Positions 13,756 to 26,000 of a stretch of DNA of 64,000 bases are shown here, in pieces. Location of the stretch: the NCBI GenBank assembly GCA_028023455.1, contig JAQFVV010013371.1, forward strand, positions 64,001 to 128,000. Direction: 5' to 3'. Under the pieces are notes generated by a model, which worked only from the letters and a program-made list of their open reading frames with translations, was not told the origin of the DNA and did not search any database. The DNA is from Epiperipatus broadwayi (Eukaryota > Onychophora > Udeonychophora > Euonychophora > Peripatidae). The position numbers were made by a program, and so were the translations under genes. Each line of letters begins with the position of its first letter. The stretch's first letter is position 1.

Positions 13756-16009
13756 TTGAACCAGATTGATATCTGATTCAATTGTTTTACTGCTAAAATT
13801 AAAAACTTTCAATCTTGTTAAATCTTCAATGTTGGAAATTTTTTTTATTTATTAATTATTTAAAAACAGTACATGTATTAAAACACATACTCATTCGTAT
13901 TTAAAATAGATCATATTAATATTTATAGAATTGATTTTAAAATAGATTACTTCCTCTACTTGTTTTTAATCAATTTGATTAAAAACAGACAAGCTTGCTA
14001 ATTACATTGATGTTGCTTTTATGTTAATCATTTTAAAGTTCATTCTAAAAGCAGAGATTTAATTGTGTTGTTGTTTTTTTTTGTTTAAAATAATCCATGG
14101 GTAGAATTTTTAGATTAGATTGAGAGGGAGATTGATATTTGCCCTGCCTTAAGGCATAGAATTCAAAAACAGGACAAGTTTTCATGGAAAATTGAGTGTG
14201 GGTATAAATAACCCCAAAAATTTTATGAATTATTCTAGAGAGCCTTGACCAAGCAAATACTCCATCAAAGTGTTTGGGCTAGCTTCTTATATGCATTTGG
14301 ATTAACCTCATTCAACATTCATACCATTAGCAGTTTGGACATTTAATGTCTTTAAAAGCAAAATTTGCAGTTATTAAAACAATTTTCCTTTCTCCAAGAT
14401 GTCAAAATATGCTACTATATATTTTATAACCAACAATATGTCTTGCTATCTTAAACCAAAGAATAAATCCCTAATTGCCAACTCTCCTTCAGTTGTGCCA
14501 TGAACATCTAGAAGAAACCAGAACCTCTATACCTCTACCTTGCTACTATCAAAGGATCTGAAAAATGAACTAAAATAAACATGCGCACTCTACATGAACT
14601 TTGCTTTACCGTAAGGTAAATATTTACTTTTATTCTTCCCAGGGTAAATTCTTTTAATTAAATCTCTACTCAATCTTAACATAAATCTGTATTCTTAATC
14701 AATATTTAACCTCATATTTATTAGCAGTATTTGTTTTTTTATTGTATTTTGCAGTGTCTTGGAATCTTAGTTTTAAGATTCCAAGTTTGCTTTCAATTTT
14801 ATTTATCGGAGAGTGTTTAGTGAGTGTATATTTTATATGTTTGATATATTTCTAATTGTATGTTAGGCTTTTTATAAATGTTTTAACAGTCTTGTGTAAT
14901 TTTAAATGCTCACTTGTAATTATTTTATATACAATAATTGATTTTAAATACTGTATTTGCACTTTTGCAAACCACAAAACATTTTGGTTGATGACTTCTC
15001 GTATTTATTGTTCTGGTTTTCCATATGTGGAGATTTTGTTCCTTCTTTTCTTATGTCTCTGAAATCGGAAACTGGAATTGTTTTTCTTTGTAATTTTATA
15101 AGTCACCAGTGAGAAGATATTTATCTTTTTGTAAATTACTGGTGGAAGAGCATTTCTTTCTGCTAAAATATTTAATGCCTTAAGGTTTTTTGTTTACTCA
15201 TAAACATTCTCTGATAAACTAACTTATAAAATTTTAGGAACATTTACATTTAGCTTTTTAGATTTATTTTTGTCTTTAATGTGTGACTGAATTTTACCAG
15301 AGCATGTACTCAGAACTTAGTTTGTCGATTTATTTGTAATTCATTTGCTTGAAATGCTTGGGCAGATGTAACTGGTTTTCTAAATATTTACTTGTCTCCT
15401 ATTGAGACCTTTAATTATTATTAGTTTTGGTCAATCGTTTGGTTGGGATTTGCCAGTTTTAAGTTTCTGTTTTCCTTTCATTCTAAATCATATTTTTCAT
15501 TTGTTCTTGAGATAAATCAATCATCTTTGCTTTGAATGTAGTATAAGATGCTGCTTCTACTGGCATATGACATTCTTGGCTCCGACACTTTTTCTGGGCC
15601 TAGAAAAGCTCACTGGCACTGGTTTCTTTGATTTATTTCAAGAACATATTGTTTTCATATCTGTGAATGGGAAAACCAATATTTAGGTGAATTCTCTTCT
15701 GAAAGAAATTTACTCCCTTTCTTTATAATTCGCTATTAAAATATCATTGTCTGCCAGAGCATTGCATTTTCATCTTTCTGGTACACACCTGATATAAACC
15801 TATTTGTTATCTTATAAACTTTTTCTTATAAGTTATTTTTCTCTTAAATAAATTTTTTAAAATATGTTTAAACTTAATTTGGCTGATGTTTGTTTTACTG
15901 TTTTTATTTCTCAATTGTCTAAATAATACTTAACATCTCTTGTTTCTCCCTGAATTTAGTCAGCGCAAACCATCATCATCCATTCTGATCACAGTAAATA
16001 AATTTTCTA
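13756..16009. repeat. 2.25-kb direct repeat, copy 1
   Basis: This block matches 18,232-20,599 along its whole length with only scattered differences; once a 122-bp insertion in copy 2 is removed the two have nearly the same length. Both begin near TTGAAC followed by GATTGATATC and end near AAATAAATTTTCTA. The minus strand holds broken open frames (for example around 14.72-15.10 kb) matching a longer minus-strand frame in copy 2. The ends are not TG...CA, so an LTR identity is not proven. It may instead be one arm of a segmental tandem duplication. Confidence 0.85.
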
Positions 16010-16251
16010 GATATGTAGTTATCTGGTGGCACTCTCTGTAATCAGGATAGATTGAGTGTCCAGTACATAGGATATTAATTTTTAACACAGCCAATGTAGG
16101 GCTTCAAGTTTTCAAGCCCATATGAGATGTTGTTTAGATAATTGAGGAAGATTTCAGATGTAAGAGGCAAGATTTAGTAGGTGAGGGTCAGTTTTGTTAA
16201 TTATTGCATGTATTGTTGGAGCAAGTTTGGTAGAAAGGGGTTTGTCTTTTT

Positions 16252-16540
16252 ATATGAAATAATTTAGAAACAGTAAATAGCATTTTTTTTTCTAAAAGTT
16301 CTTTCAGCATTAATTTTTTTTTTTGTAATTTAAAAGAGTTAAATATAGTTCGACTTTTTCATATGACAAATAAATAAATAAATAAATAGTAAATAGTGTT
16401 TTTTTGGAAGAAAAATCTTTCGGTGTTAATTTTTTCGGAATTTAAAAGTGTTAAAAATAGTTCATTGTCTTCTTGCATATAAATAATTAATGAATAGAAA
16501 ATAGCATTTTATTTGCTTTTAGATTTTTTTTTAAAAAAGT
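16252..16540. repeat. Three diverged tandem units of about 100-120 bp
   Basis: Each unit starts with TATRA-like sequence and contains AGTAAATAG or AGAAAATAGC, then a T run, CTTTC(A/G)G, TTAATTTTTT and AATTTAAAAG. The third unit is incomplete. The middle unit also has a short (AAAT)n expansion. Confidence 0.75.
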
Positions 16541-16552
16541 TAGTGTCGTGTG

Positions 16553-16625
16553 AAAGTCTGTGCTCATATACCCTATATATTACATATATAAACACAGATA
16601 TATAATAAGTCTGTGTATTTCTGTT
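16553..16625. repeat. 75-bp repeat, copy 1 of 2
   Basis: GTGTGAAAGTCTGTGCTCAT and the following CCCTATATATTACATATAT, then AACACAG and ATATAATAAG, recur at 17,028-17,100 with a few substitutions. The intervening 0.4 kb is unique. It may be a remnant of a tandem duplication inside the element. Confidence 0.9.
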
Positions 16626-17027
16626 ATTACATAGTTGAGAAGTCTGCCCATCCATTGCATATGTATTAAATGGATTATGTCCTGTACATGAGGGGTCAGA
16701 TTGACCTTAGGTCCACATGGGTGTGATAAGAATCTTGGCCTCAGGGTGGCCTTTGAGCATTCCATCATCAGATTTTCAATTGGATGGACGGTTGAAGAGT
16801 TGGAGTGTGGAGTAGATTGAAGCATGTCTATTAAAGTATGAGGCTTGGCTATCTTAATATATATCTGAGCACTTATAGCATATATGTGTAGAGATGGTAA
16901 TCTGGATCAACTGATGATTGCTGGTTTAGCATGAAATATGTATATTGGTGATTATTTATCTTTTCAACATATATGTGATCAAGTGTATCAGTGTTATAGG
17001 ACAGTGTGGAGAGTGGTGGGTTGTGTG

Positions 17028-17100
17028 AAAGTCTGTGCTCATATGCCCTATATATTACATATATAAACACAGGTATATAATAAGCCTGTGTTTCAGTTAT
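17028..17100. repeat. 75-bp repeat, copy 2 of 2
   Basis: Direct copy of the motif at 16,553-16,625, differing by a few transitions. It lies just upstream of the coiled-coil coding region and so could be part of its leader. Confidence 0.9.
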
Positions 17101-17160
17101 TGTGAATTTAGTATTGTGTAAAAATAGGAGTAGTTGAAAAAGGTGAGTCAGAGACACAGA

Positions 17161-18117
17161 TGATGAGAAAAATGATGATGGACATGATTAGGGAAATACA
17201 TCAAGAAATAATAGAAGATTTGAGAGAGTTCAAGAGCAGAAATGACAAAAGAAATTAGGGAGTGCAAAGCAGAAATGAAGGAAGCATTTAGGGAGTGCAA
17301 AATAAAAATGAATGAAGAAATTAGGGAGTGCAAAGCAGAAATGAAGGAAGAAATTAGGGAGTGCAAAGTAGAAATAAAAAAAGAAATTAGGGAGTGTAAA
17401 GCAGAAATAAAGGAAGAAATATAGGGAGTGCAAAGTAGAAATGAATAGAGAAATGAGAGAGATGAGGGGTGAAATGAAGGGAAGAGTAGAAGATAGTGAA
17501 GAAGTAAAAAAGGAAGTTGAGATGGAAAATGATCTGAAAAATAAGTTGTGTAAAGAAATTGAGCTATAAAAAAATCATGTTCTGACAGAGAAGGTGGAAA
17601 TAAAGTTAGAAATAAGCTATATGGGGTACAAATAGAAAATGTGGTGGAAAATTTAGAAAATGTAGATAAAGAAATAGAAGAAAGTTATATGGTAAGAACA
17701 AAAAATCAGGTAAAAGTGTCTCCGTGGGAAACTAAAAATAAATTGGTTTTAATAATTATTTGTTTCGAATATGAATTTGAAAAAAAGAAAAGAGTTAGAA
17801 AAAAGATTAAAAAATATGATTTTAAAGTTAAAATAGAAGCCATATATAGAACGATACTATGTCAAACATTCAAGAAGTTTGTAGAAGATAAATTCTTTCC
17901 ATATGCTAATGCTGATAGCATGAGTAATAAAGTGGGATATTTTGTCAAAAGGTGTTTTGCTCAGCAAAAAGGTTTTCTGTTATATGAGCTAGAAAGCAGA
18001 ACAGAACATGAAAGGGACAAGAGAAAATTTTATAAGCTAAGAAAAGTCAGAAGGGTGAAAGTAGGCCATTTAAGAAATTTAGTAAAAGGAGTAAAAGAAC
18101 TGCCAGACAAAAGTTAA
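17161..18117 (+). pseudogene. Broken gag-like coiled-coil protein
   Basis: The reading runs through several frames. The first part (from 17,161) is Met/Glu/Arg-rich helix. A frame change leads to 17,242-17,424, which has five 33-bp units encoding an 11-residue repeat of the form EIRECKAEMKE, a hendecad coiled coil. A 1-nt shift near 17,421 continues the helix (REMREMRGEMKG). Past stops, an open frame of 158 codons at 17,641-18,117 has a lysine-rich basic C-terminus and the motif VSPWETKNKL. No zinc knuckle is seen. A long N-terminal coiled coil followed by a basic region is common in structural (gag-like) proteins of LTR elements, so I infer that role. I do not recognise the family, and the copy cannot be functional. 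Confidence 0.5.
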
Positions 18118-18231
18118 GGGTTCAGCTTTTAGTAATCGGACAGATTGTTTTGATAATAAAAAAGATTTTGTTAATGATTTATGAGTTAAAAGTTACAGGA
18201 ATGGTTTTTTTTTGATCATGTATTCAGGCAG

Positions 18232-20599
18232 TTGAACTGGATTGATATCAGATTCAATGGTTTTACTGCCAAAATTAAAAACTTTTAATTTTCGTTAAAT
18301 CTCTAATGTTGAAAACATTTTTATTTATTAATTATTTAAAAACAGTATGTGTATTAAAACACATACTCGCCAATATTTAAAATAGATCATTTTAATTTTT
18401 ATAGAATTGATTTTAAAATAGTTTATTTCCTCGCTTGTTTTTAATCAATTTGATTAAAAACAGGCAAGCTTGCTAATTACATTCCTGTTGTTTTTATTCT
18501 AATCATTTTAAAGTTCATTCTAAAAGCAGAGATTTAATTGTGTTGTTGTTTTTTTTTTGTTTAAAATAATCCCTGGGTAGAATTCTTAGATTAGATTGAG
18601 CGGGAGATTGATATTTACCTTGTCTTAAAGACGTAGAATTCAAAAACAGGACAAGTTTTCATGAAAAATTGAGTGTGGGTATAAATAACCCCAAAAATTT
18701 TATGAATTATTCTAGAGAGCCTTGACCAAGCAAATACTCCAACAAAGTGTTTGGGTTAGCTTCTTATATGCATTTGGATTAACCTCATTCAACATTCATA
18801 CCATTAGCAGTTTGGACATTTAATTTCTTTAAAAGCAAAATTTGCAGTTATTAAAACAATTTTCCTTTCTCCAAGATGTCAAAATATGCTACTATATATT
18901 TTATAACCAACAATATGTCTTGCTATCTTAAACCAAAAAATAAATCCCTAATTGCCAACTCTCCTTCAGTTGTGCCATGAACATCTAGAAGAAACCAGAA
19001 CCTCTATACCTCTACCTTGCCACTATCAAAGGACCTGAAAAATGAACTAAAATAAACATGCGCACTCTACATGAACTTTGCTTTACCGTAAGGTAAATAT
19101 TTACTTTTATTCTTCCCAGGGTAAATTCTTTTAATTAAATTTCCGTTCAATCTTAACATAAATCTGTATTCTTAATCAATATTTAACCTCATATTTATTA
19201 GCTGTATTTGTTTTTTTTTTTATTGTATTTTGTAGTGTGTCTTGGAAACTTAGTTTTAAAATTCCAAGTTTGCTTTCAATTTTATTTATAGGTGAGTGTC
19301 CAGTGAGCGTATATTTTATATGTTTGATATATTTTTGACTTTTTATAAATGCTTTAGCACTCTTGTGTAATTTTAAATGCTCATCTGTAATTATTTTATA
19401 ACCAATAATTGATTTTACATACTGTGTTTGCGCTTTTGCAAACCACAAAATCGTTTGGCTGGCGATTTCTCATATTTATTGTTCTAGTTCTTCATATGTA
19501 GAGATTTCATTTCTTTTTCCCTTATGTCTCTGAAATAGGAAACTGAAATTGTTTTTTTTTTTTTTTGTAATTTTATAAATAGCCTGCAGGAAGAGAATAT
19601 TTATCCTTTTGTAAATTACCGGTGGAAGAGCATTTCTTTCTGCTAAAATATTTAATGCCTGGTTGGGGGGGGGGGAGGGGAGGGGCGGCGCCAGCAAGCA
19701 AGGAGGGAGGGGGGGGGGGGGGGGGGGGGGGGGGCGGCCCGGCAGGAAGGAGATAAAAAAAAAAAAAAAATATTTAATGCCTTAAGGTTTTTTTTTTTTT
19801 TTACTAATAAACACTCTCTGATAAACTAACTTATAAAAATCCTAGGAACATTTACATTTAGCTTTCTAGATTTATTTTTGTCTTTTATGTGTGACTGAAT
19901 TTTTTCAGAGCATGTACTCAGAACTTAGTTTGTCGATTTATTTGTAATTCATTTGCTTGAAATGCTTGGGCAGACGTAACTGGTTTTCTAAATATTTACT
20001 TGTCTCCTATTGAGACCTTTAATTATTATTAGTTTGGGATTTGCCAGTTTTAAGCTTCTGTTTTCCTTTCATTCTAAATCATATTTTTCATTTGTTCTTG
20101 AGGTAAATCAATAATCTTTGGTTTGAACATAGTATAAGATGCAACTTCTACTGGCATATGACATTCTTGGTTCTGACACATTTTCTGTGCCTAGAAAAGT
20201 TCGCTGGTTTCGTTGATTTATTTCAAGAACGTATTGTTTTCATATCTGTGAATGGGAAAACCAATGTTTAGGTGAATTCTCTTATGAAAGAAATTTGCTG
20301 TCTTCCTTTATAATTCGCTATTAGAAGATCAGTCTGCCTGCCAGAGCATTGCTTTTTCGTCTTTCTGGTAAATGCCTGATATAACCCTATTTGTTATCTT
20401 ATAAACTTTTTCGTATAAGTTATTTTTCTCTTAAATAAAATTTTTAAAATATGTTTAAACTTAATTTGGCTGATGTTTGTCTTAGTGCTTTTATTTCTCA
20501 ATTGTCTAAACAATACTTAACATCTCTTGTTTCTCCCTGAATTTAGTCGGCGCAAAACATCATCATCATCCATTCTGATCATAGTAAATAAATTTTCTA
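18232..20599. repeat. 2.25-kb direct repeat, copy 2
   Basis: Partner of 13,756-16,009. It carries a minus-strand frame of 90 codons (19,176-19,448) preceded on the minus strand by another frame to about 19,660, so the minus strand once may have coded for a Lys/Ile-rich protein that I do not recognise. Copy 1 has the same frame interrupted. The copy contains a 122-bp G-rich insertion at 19,661-19,782, which is absent from copy 1, so the insertion came after the duplication. Confidence 0.85.
19645..19782 (+). mobile_element. G-rich poly(A)-tailed insertion with target-site duplication
   Basis: Copy 1 of the direct repeat gives the empty site. Here, AAAATATTTAATGCCT is duplicated (19,645-19,660 and 19,767-19,782) around about 106 bp that contains a G12 run, AGGGGAGGGG, CGGCGCC, a G run of more than 20, CGGCCCGGCAGG, and finally a run of at least 13 A. 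The duplication and the A tail are the marks of LINE-mediated retroposition of an RNA. The G runs make it a strong G-quadruplex candidate. Long homopolymers may be mis-sized in the assembly. Confidence 0.8.
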
Positions 20600-22958
20600 T
20601 ATGATATGATGTGATGTACAATATATATATATATGTATAAGCTAAGTTATTATAACAGTGCTTATCAAAATTTTCCTCATAGAATATATTTTATGGTAAT
20701 ATATAAGCTTTTTATACGGAGCTACATCAAATCAAAATAAAAATTCAAATAGATTTAAGTGCAAACCAAAATTCCCTCATAAAGTTTTATAAATAGAGAT
20801 TATTTTATTTTAGTGTCAATTTAATAAAGTTTTATTAAATTAGAAACAATTATAGTTGAAAAATTTATTTGCTAAAAATATTTTATAAATTATTATTAAT
20901 AGTTTAGAGATGGAAAAAGAAAGAAAGGGATTAGAATTATGAAGTTAGCTTCGTGAGAGTGACAAGTAAACAATCGTATTTTTATAACAGTGAATTATAA
21001 TGCTACAATTTAAATTTAAGCAAATTGTCTAAGAAAAGATCAAGAATTAATAAAAGTATTAAGTAATCGGATCAGATAGAATTTTATATGTGTAAAATAT
21101 ATCAGAAATTTTTATTATAAAATTAATAATCAATAGAAATAATGTATGATCTCGGTGGAAAAGTCTTTTAAAGAATTATTATTTTGTTTCACTATCTCGT
21201 TCTTAGCAGCCAATTCCCATTTAAAATCCTGGGTTTGAAATCATGTTGCTATGCCTTATTTTTTTTATATTAAAAACGTCACTTTTTATTCTTTCAGAGG
21301 GATTTCCGTGAGGGAATTTTTTTTTAAAACAAAACCACATGATATTTGTAAAAGTGTGAATAAATAATTTGTAAAACAATAGTAATCAAACTGTTAAAAT
21401 TTAGATATAATTAGTTTGGCAAGTCAATCATTAGAAATTGAAGGAGGGGATACAGAGATTATAAAAGGTCAACCCGTCCTTTAGGTTGGGCTCTTTTCAT
21501 CATCAGTCCATGTAGAGGAACCTCATCAGGTTAAATTATCAATTTTTTGCTACTAAAATGTTAAATCTATTTTTTGTCTGGTTTTTTTTTTCTGAATAAA
21601 AACTTCATTAAAAATTTATTAATACTGTAAGAAATGATCAGTAAATAAAGTTTTGTATTGGGCATGCACTTGTTTCTCTTGCAGTTGACCGATTTCATGA
21701 TTTTTTCCATACAATTATAAGCAATTTTAGTAATTGGCAAACAATGAAGTTTAAACCGCAGAGAAAACTTTGCTGGAGGAAAATCGAGGCAACACTGTAT
21801 TGTATGAATCGGTATTTCAAACTTGTATTTATTAAAATGAATGGATCTAATATTTGTCTCAAGGTTTGTAATGATGGTATATTATAAGATATGATATGTT
21901 GTGATTACTTGTATTATCAAAATTTCCTAAAGAAGATAATTTTTAATTTTGTTAAAAAATAAGTGTGGAACTGAAGGTTAAATCCCATTTGAAATACTTA
22001 GGGTATCGCTGTGAATTAAAGTAACCATTCCTCAATGAAAATAAATGACTAACAAAGGAAAAGAAATATAATTAGTAACTAACTAAAGATGCTACCAACC
22101 TATAACAAAATTAAAGAAATTGTTTGAGAATTCATGAAGAAATACACGGATAAATAGACTTCTTTCAGTGAAGCTTCATTAAACCAATGTATACGTCTGA
22201 ACAGAAAGCTGGTTATCTTCCACTATGAAATGTAAGCTAATGCAAGGAATCCAAAATGAATAAAGAATTTAATATGAAATGAAAAATTATTGCGTTAAAT
22301 CGTAAAGATTACCAATATCTAAAGTGATTTTATAAAAACAAGGCCTTTGGATTAATAGTTTATGCATTTAAAAAGAAAAATGGATTATGTGCTAAAACTT
22401 CGAACAGAAAGAAGAAATCTCAAGGATTAATTCACTAAACATATTAAAGTTTCCCAATGGATTATGTAATTCAATATGAGTGCACACAAAACAAAACAAA
22501 ATAAAATAAAACACAAAACTAAATGAGATTTACAGCGGTAGCAATGTAAGAAAGATCCGAAGGATGATGTAGGAGGACTGTTTAAGTATAATTTTATTAC
22601 TTGTTATTATTATTTTTCTAATATTAAGTTTAGGTGGATTATCAAAAGAGTATTCATATGCCTAAGTTTGAATTGAACTTATATTAAACTTTTTATTTGT
22701 TGAATTAATTTAAAATTTTAAAATATGCCTTATTCAAATATTGAATTGATATTTTACCCTTAATTAAAAGTATGAGAGATATAAGTAAGAACGTTTATTA
22801 TACAAAGTATTTTTAAAAGAGCAGTTATTGTTATTATTAAATATGTATGCATTTAGATATTATATTCTAAGATGGAATGCAAGTTGTCATAATGCAATAA
22901 CTATGTTTCGAAAGTGCAAAACGTTGATTTTGCAAATGTTACACATTTCTTATTTATT
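20600..22958. other. Anonymous AT-rich DNA
   Basis: No gene found. A small hairpin (CAACC/GGTTG) sits at about 21,470-21,490, and a (TA)7 run near 20,622. The rest is unstructured A/T-rich sequence. Confidence 0.45.
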
Positions 22959-23018
22959 ATTATTATTACCACCACCACCACCACCGCCACCGCCACCGCC
23001 GCCGCCGCCGCCACCATA
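22959..23018. repeat. Compound trinucleotide repeat (TTA)n(CCA)n(CCG/CCA)n
   Basis: About five TTA units are followed by CCA units, alternating CCG/CCA units and CCG units. In one frame this reads as poly-proline; on the other strand it is GGN-rich and may form G-quadruplex. It is isolated from any gene-like context, so the poly-proline frame is not taken as a protein. Confidence 0.95.
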
Positions 23019-26000
23019 AAAGTTAAATTAAATTAGATTTAAGCTGATTAATGCTTAGAAAATTGTTAGCTCATGTGTTAGTGAAATATTTTGTGGCACT
23101 AGTTTAAGTGTAAAATTTTATCTGTGTACAAACTAGTGTGAGACCCTTGTATACGTGATTGATTAAAGAATCACCACCTAGCTAGTGAAGTTGTAGTTTA
23201 GCTCACTCACTAAGATATTTAATAAATTTTTTTATGAAGTATTTAGATATAGTGGATGAGTTTTCCACTTTGTTATTTTTACATCGTAAGATGATTTCTT
23301 TATTGATGACCAGAGGTGTTAGGCATCCTCATGTATCCCTGTATGATTAGCGATGAATCCCAGCATACCTTAACCTTAATGAAAAGGTATTTTTTTCTTA
23401 TTCGGGTCTTTGCCAACCATCATGTTAATGCTGATTTCGTTTCCTTATGGGTGTACATTATTTAAAAGACAGAAAAGAATAAGTTATGAATGTTGTTTAC
23501 AGGATCGTAAAACTAATTTCATGTTTCTTAATGAGTGTGGGTTAAATGTGTGATTTATGGTGCTGAGACATTGTGTTATATAGATGCTTTATTTCACCAA
23601 TACCGGCCAAGAATAATGACAAAATTAAATATAGAATTTAAGAATTAAAATGCGGAAAATAACTATGGTAAGCAATGCGTATCCAAAGTGCTATGTACAA
23701 TCAGCTGAGAACTTCGCTGGAATAATAAGCCGATTGAAGTGTTATTACTTTAAAGACATTAGTATATGATTGTATGCATGTAAGAGAATGATCGATTTGA
23801 GTACCAATTCTTAAACACTTGAATAGTAGTTTAATTAATGAGAGGGTAAGCAATGCATAAAATATCTGCAATTTTAAGTATACAATAAGGTATATTAAGT
23901 TAAACTAATTAGGGTAAATTATTAGCTACTTATCACATGAAGAGTTATCTTCATAAACCATATATTTAATCATAAAATAAATCATTTACTTGAAAGCAAA
24001 AAAATATAGGGATAAATTTAATATTTATTCTATCTCAATTTTAAGAATTGTTAAAGTAAAGAGTATAATCATTTTTCTATCCCATGACAATTGTAAACCC
24101 CAGTTCAGTAAGAATAAATAATATTTATTATTTTATAATGTAGCAAGATCAGCTATTTATTTATATAATTTTTTATATACGGTTGAAAACAGGAGAAAGC
24201 CATGTGGAACCTTGTAAATAATCTAGATATATATTTTTAATTTCATCTTTGTTAATAAAATTGCTGTTTTAAAATAAACTTTTGTCTACATCTCACCATT
24301 TTGTGATCTAATAAATTCTAGAAATCCCAATCATGCATCAATACCCTATCACTTAATTTTGAAGTATAATTTACTTTATTAAATCATACCAAGTAAAATT
24401 TATTTAAAAGATTATTTTATAAAATTATTTGAACTCTGCAGAATTCAATTCACAATTGAAGAATATTAATAGAATAATTCAACACATTTAAATTAAAGAT
24501 TTATAATATGCGGTAGGATTATTGTGTGATATAGAGTGCAGTGAGTGGACATGAAATCCTTTATCCATCCGCTTTATTCAAATACTTTCCCAGATGAACT
24601 TGTTAGTAATACTTTTAATAAACAAAGTGTTTATATGTTATTTTCAAAATTTCTAGCTTAATTATTGGAAATTTAGAGTAAGTGGATATTGGCTATGTTA
24701 GATTCAGCCAAGGCCAACTATGGATGTAATCACTGGGAGAGTATTTAATTATCACCAATAATTCGTAACTAAGTATATGGTTTTTCATGGCTTACTATTC
24801 TAAAGCCCTGAGGAAAAATCATCAGAGGGAAAAAAGAAATAGCAAGATGGAAAAATTTAGAATGGAGTGAAATAGTAGTACAGATGACTTATGAATGCGA
24901 ATTTGATGGAGGGTAGGATTGGGAAGATGATGATGGGTTAAAATATTTAAATTCTTTAAAATTTTAATTGTGACTTTGATGGTAAATGGATGGGAGTGTG
25001 CTGAGAGATGTAAATTACAGTGGGGAGTTGAGCTTAAATTTTCTTCCTCTCCAATAAATATAGAAATTTATGAGATTATTAATATTAGTTGTAATAATGC
25101 TCTCAGTGATTTTATTTGCTTAATAATTAGTTATTAACCCATTCATTAGATATTATTTTTAATAATTAAATAGATAATTGATAAATAATGATTGGTATAA
25201 ATGAGTTTTATTAAGGTTACAATTTGGCGCCCTGGCAATTATTGTTATTAATATGCTAGCCCATCGTCATAGATCCTGACGCCGGCCACTTTTGGTTAAT
25301 GTCCATGAGTTTGGCATAATGTCTTTTATGGATATAGTTTATATCTCTCTTTAGATCACTATCCCTCTGTAAATTATTCATTACTCTCTAGAATTCCTCA
25401 GCAATGCACTTGAAATAATATTACATCCATTTTCTGTAGTTGCTCTCCTTCTCAACCCATACATACATTTAGTGTATGGCATTTGGTGATTTTTTTAGGC
25501 ATTATATAGATAAGTGGATTAAGTCATTGCACTTTCAGAATCATGATAGTAGAACTCTGTCTACGGCATAAGAGATTTAGCCAGAATACTTTGCACAACA
25601 GTTTATAACAGATTTAATTTTTCTTAATTTGCTATTTGGCATTTAATAGCTTATATAAAAAAGTTATTCATTATTTTATTGAAATGCTGGTGTTGTTCTA
25701 TTTTTCCTTTATCCATGTTCAAATAATAGCATGGTTTCTCAAATATCAATTTAAAATCAGTTCAGTTATTTTATTAAATCACATAAACTTATCAAACTTT
25801 TCTCTATTTAAACATCAGTTGTAATTCCTTATGGTTTTGCACTAAGAAAATTTTATGGATAATTCAGAATATTCAAACAAGTCATTCATCTTCTCTTGCA
25901 TTTGAACATTTGGTTTTAGGATGTTGGCTTTATATAGTTAATGCATTATTTGGAAACTAACAAAAGGTGTTGGAAATGAACTGGATTTGCTTTTATACCA

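Larger units (their letters stand above)
16010..18231 (+). mobile_element. Internal region between the 2.25-kb direct repeats
   Basis: This 2.2-kb interval is bounded exactly by the two direct repeats. Its left half holds tandem repeats (16.25-16.54 kb) and a duplicated 75-bp motif; its right half holds the broken gag-like coiled-coil coding region. There is no reverse transcriptase, integrase or protease motif. If the direct repeats are LTRs, this would be a non-autonomous element with a structural gene only. No primer-binding site next to 16,010 is convincing. Confidence 0.5.

Noticed and set aside
13756-16009. Calling the 2.25-kb direct repeats definite LTRs
   Set aside because: Ends are not TG...CA, no target duplication or primer site was found; left as direct repeats.
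21465-21535. Hammerhead-like CTGATGA box on the minus strand
   Set aside because: No GAAA box follows at the end of a plausible stem II; only small unrelated hairpins are present.
22828-23019. Open frame ending in poly-proline
   Set aside because: The proline run is a CCN microsatellite and the upstream part has no recognisable feature.
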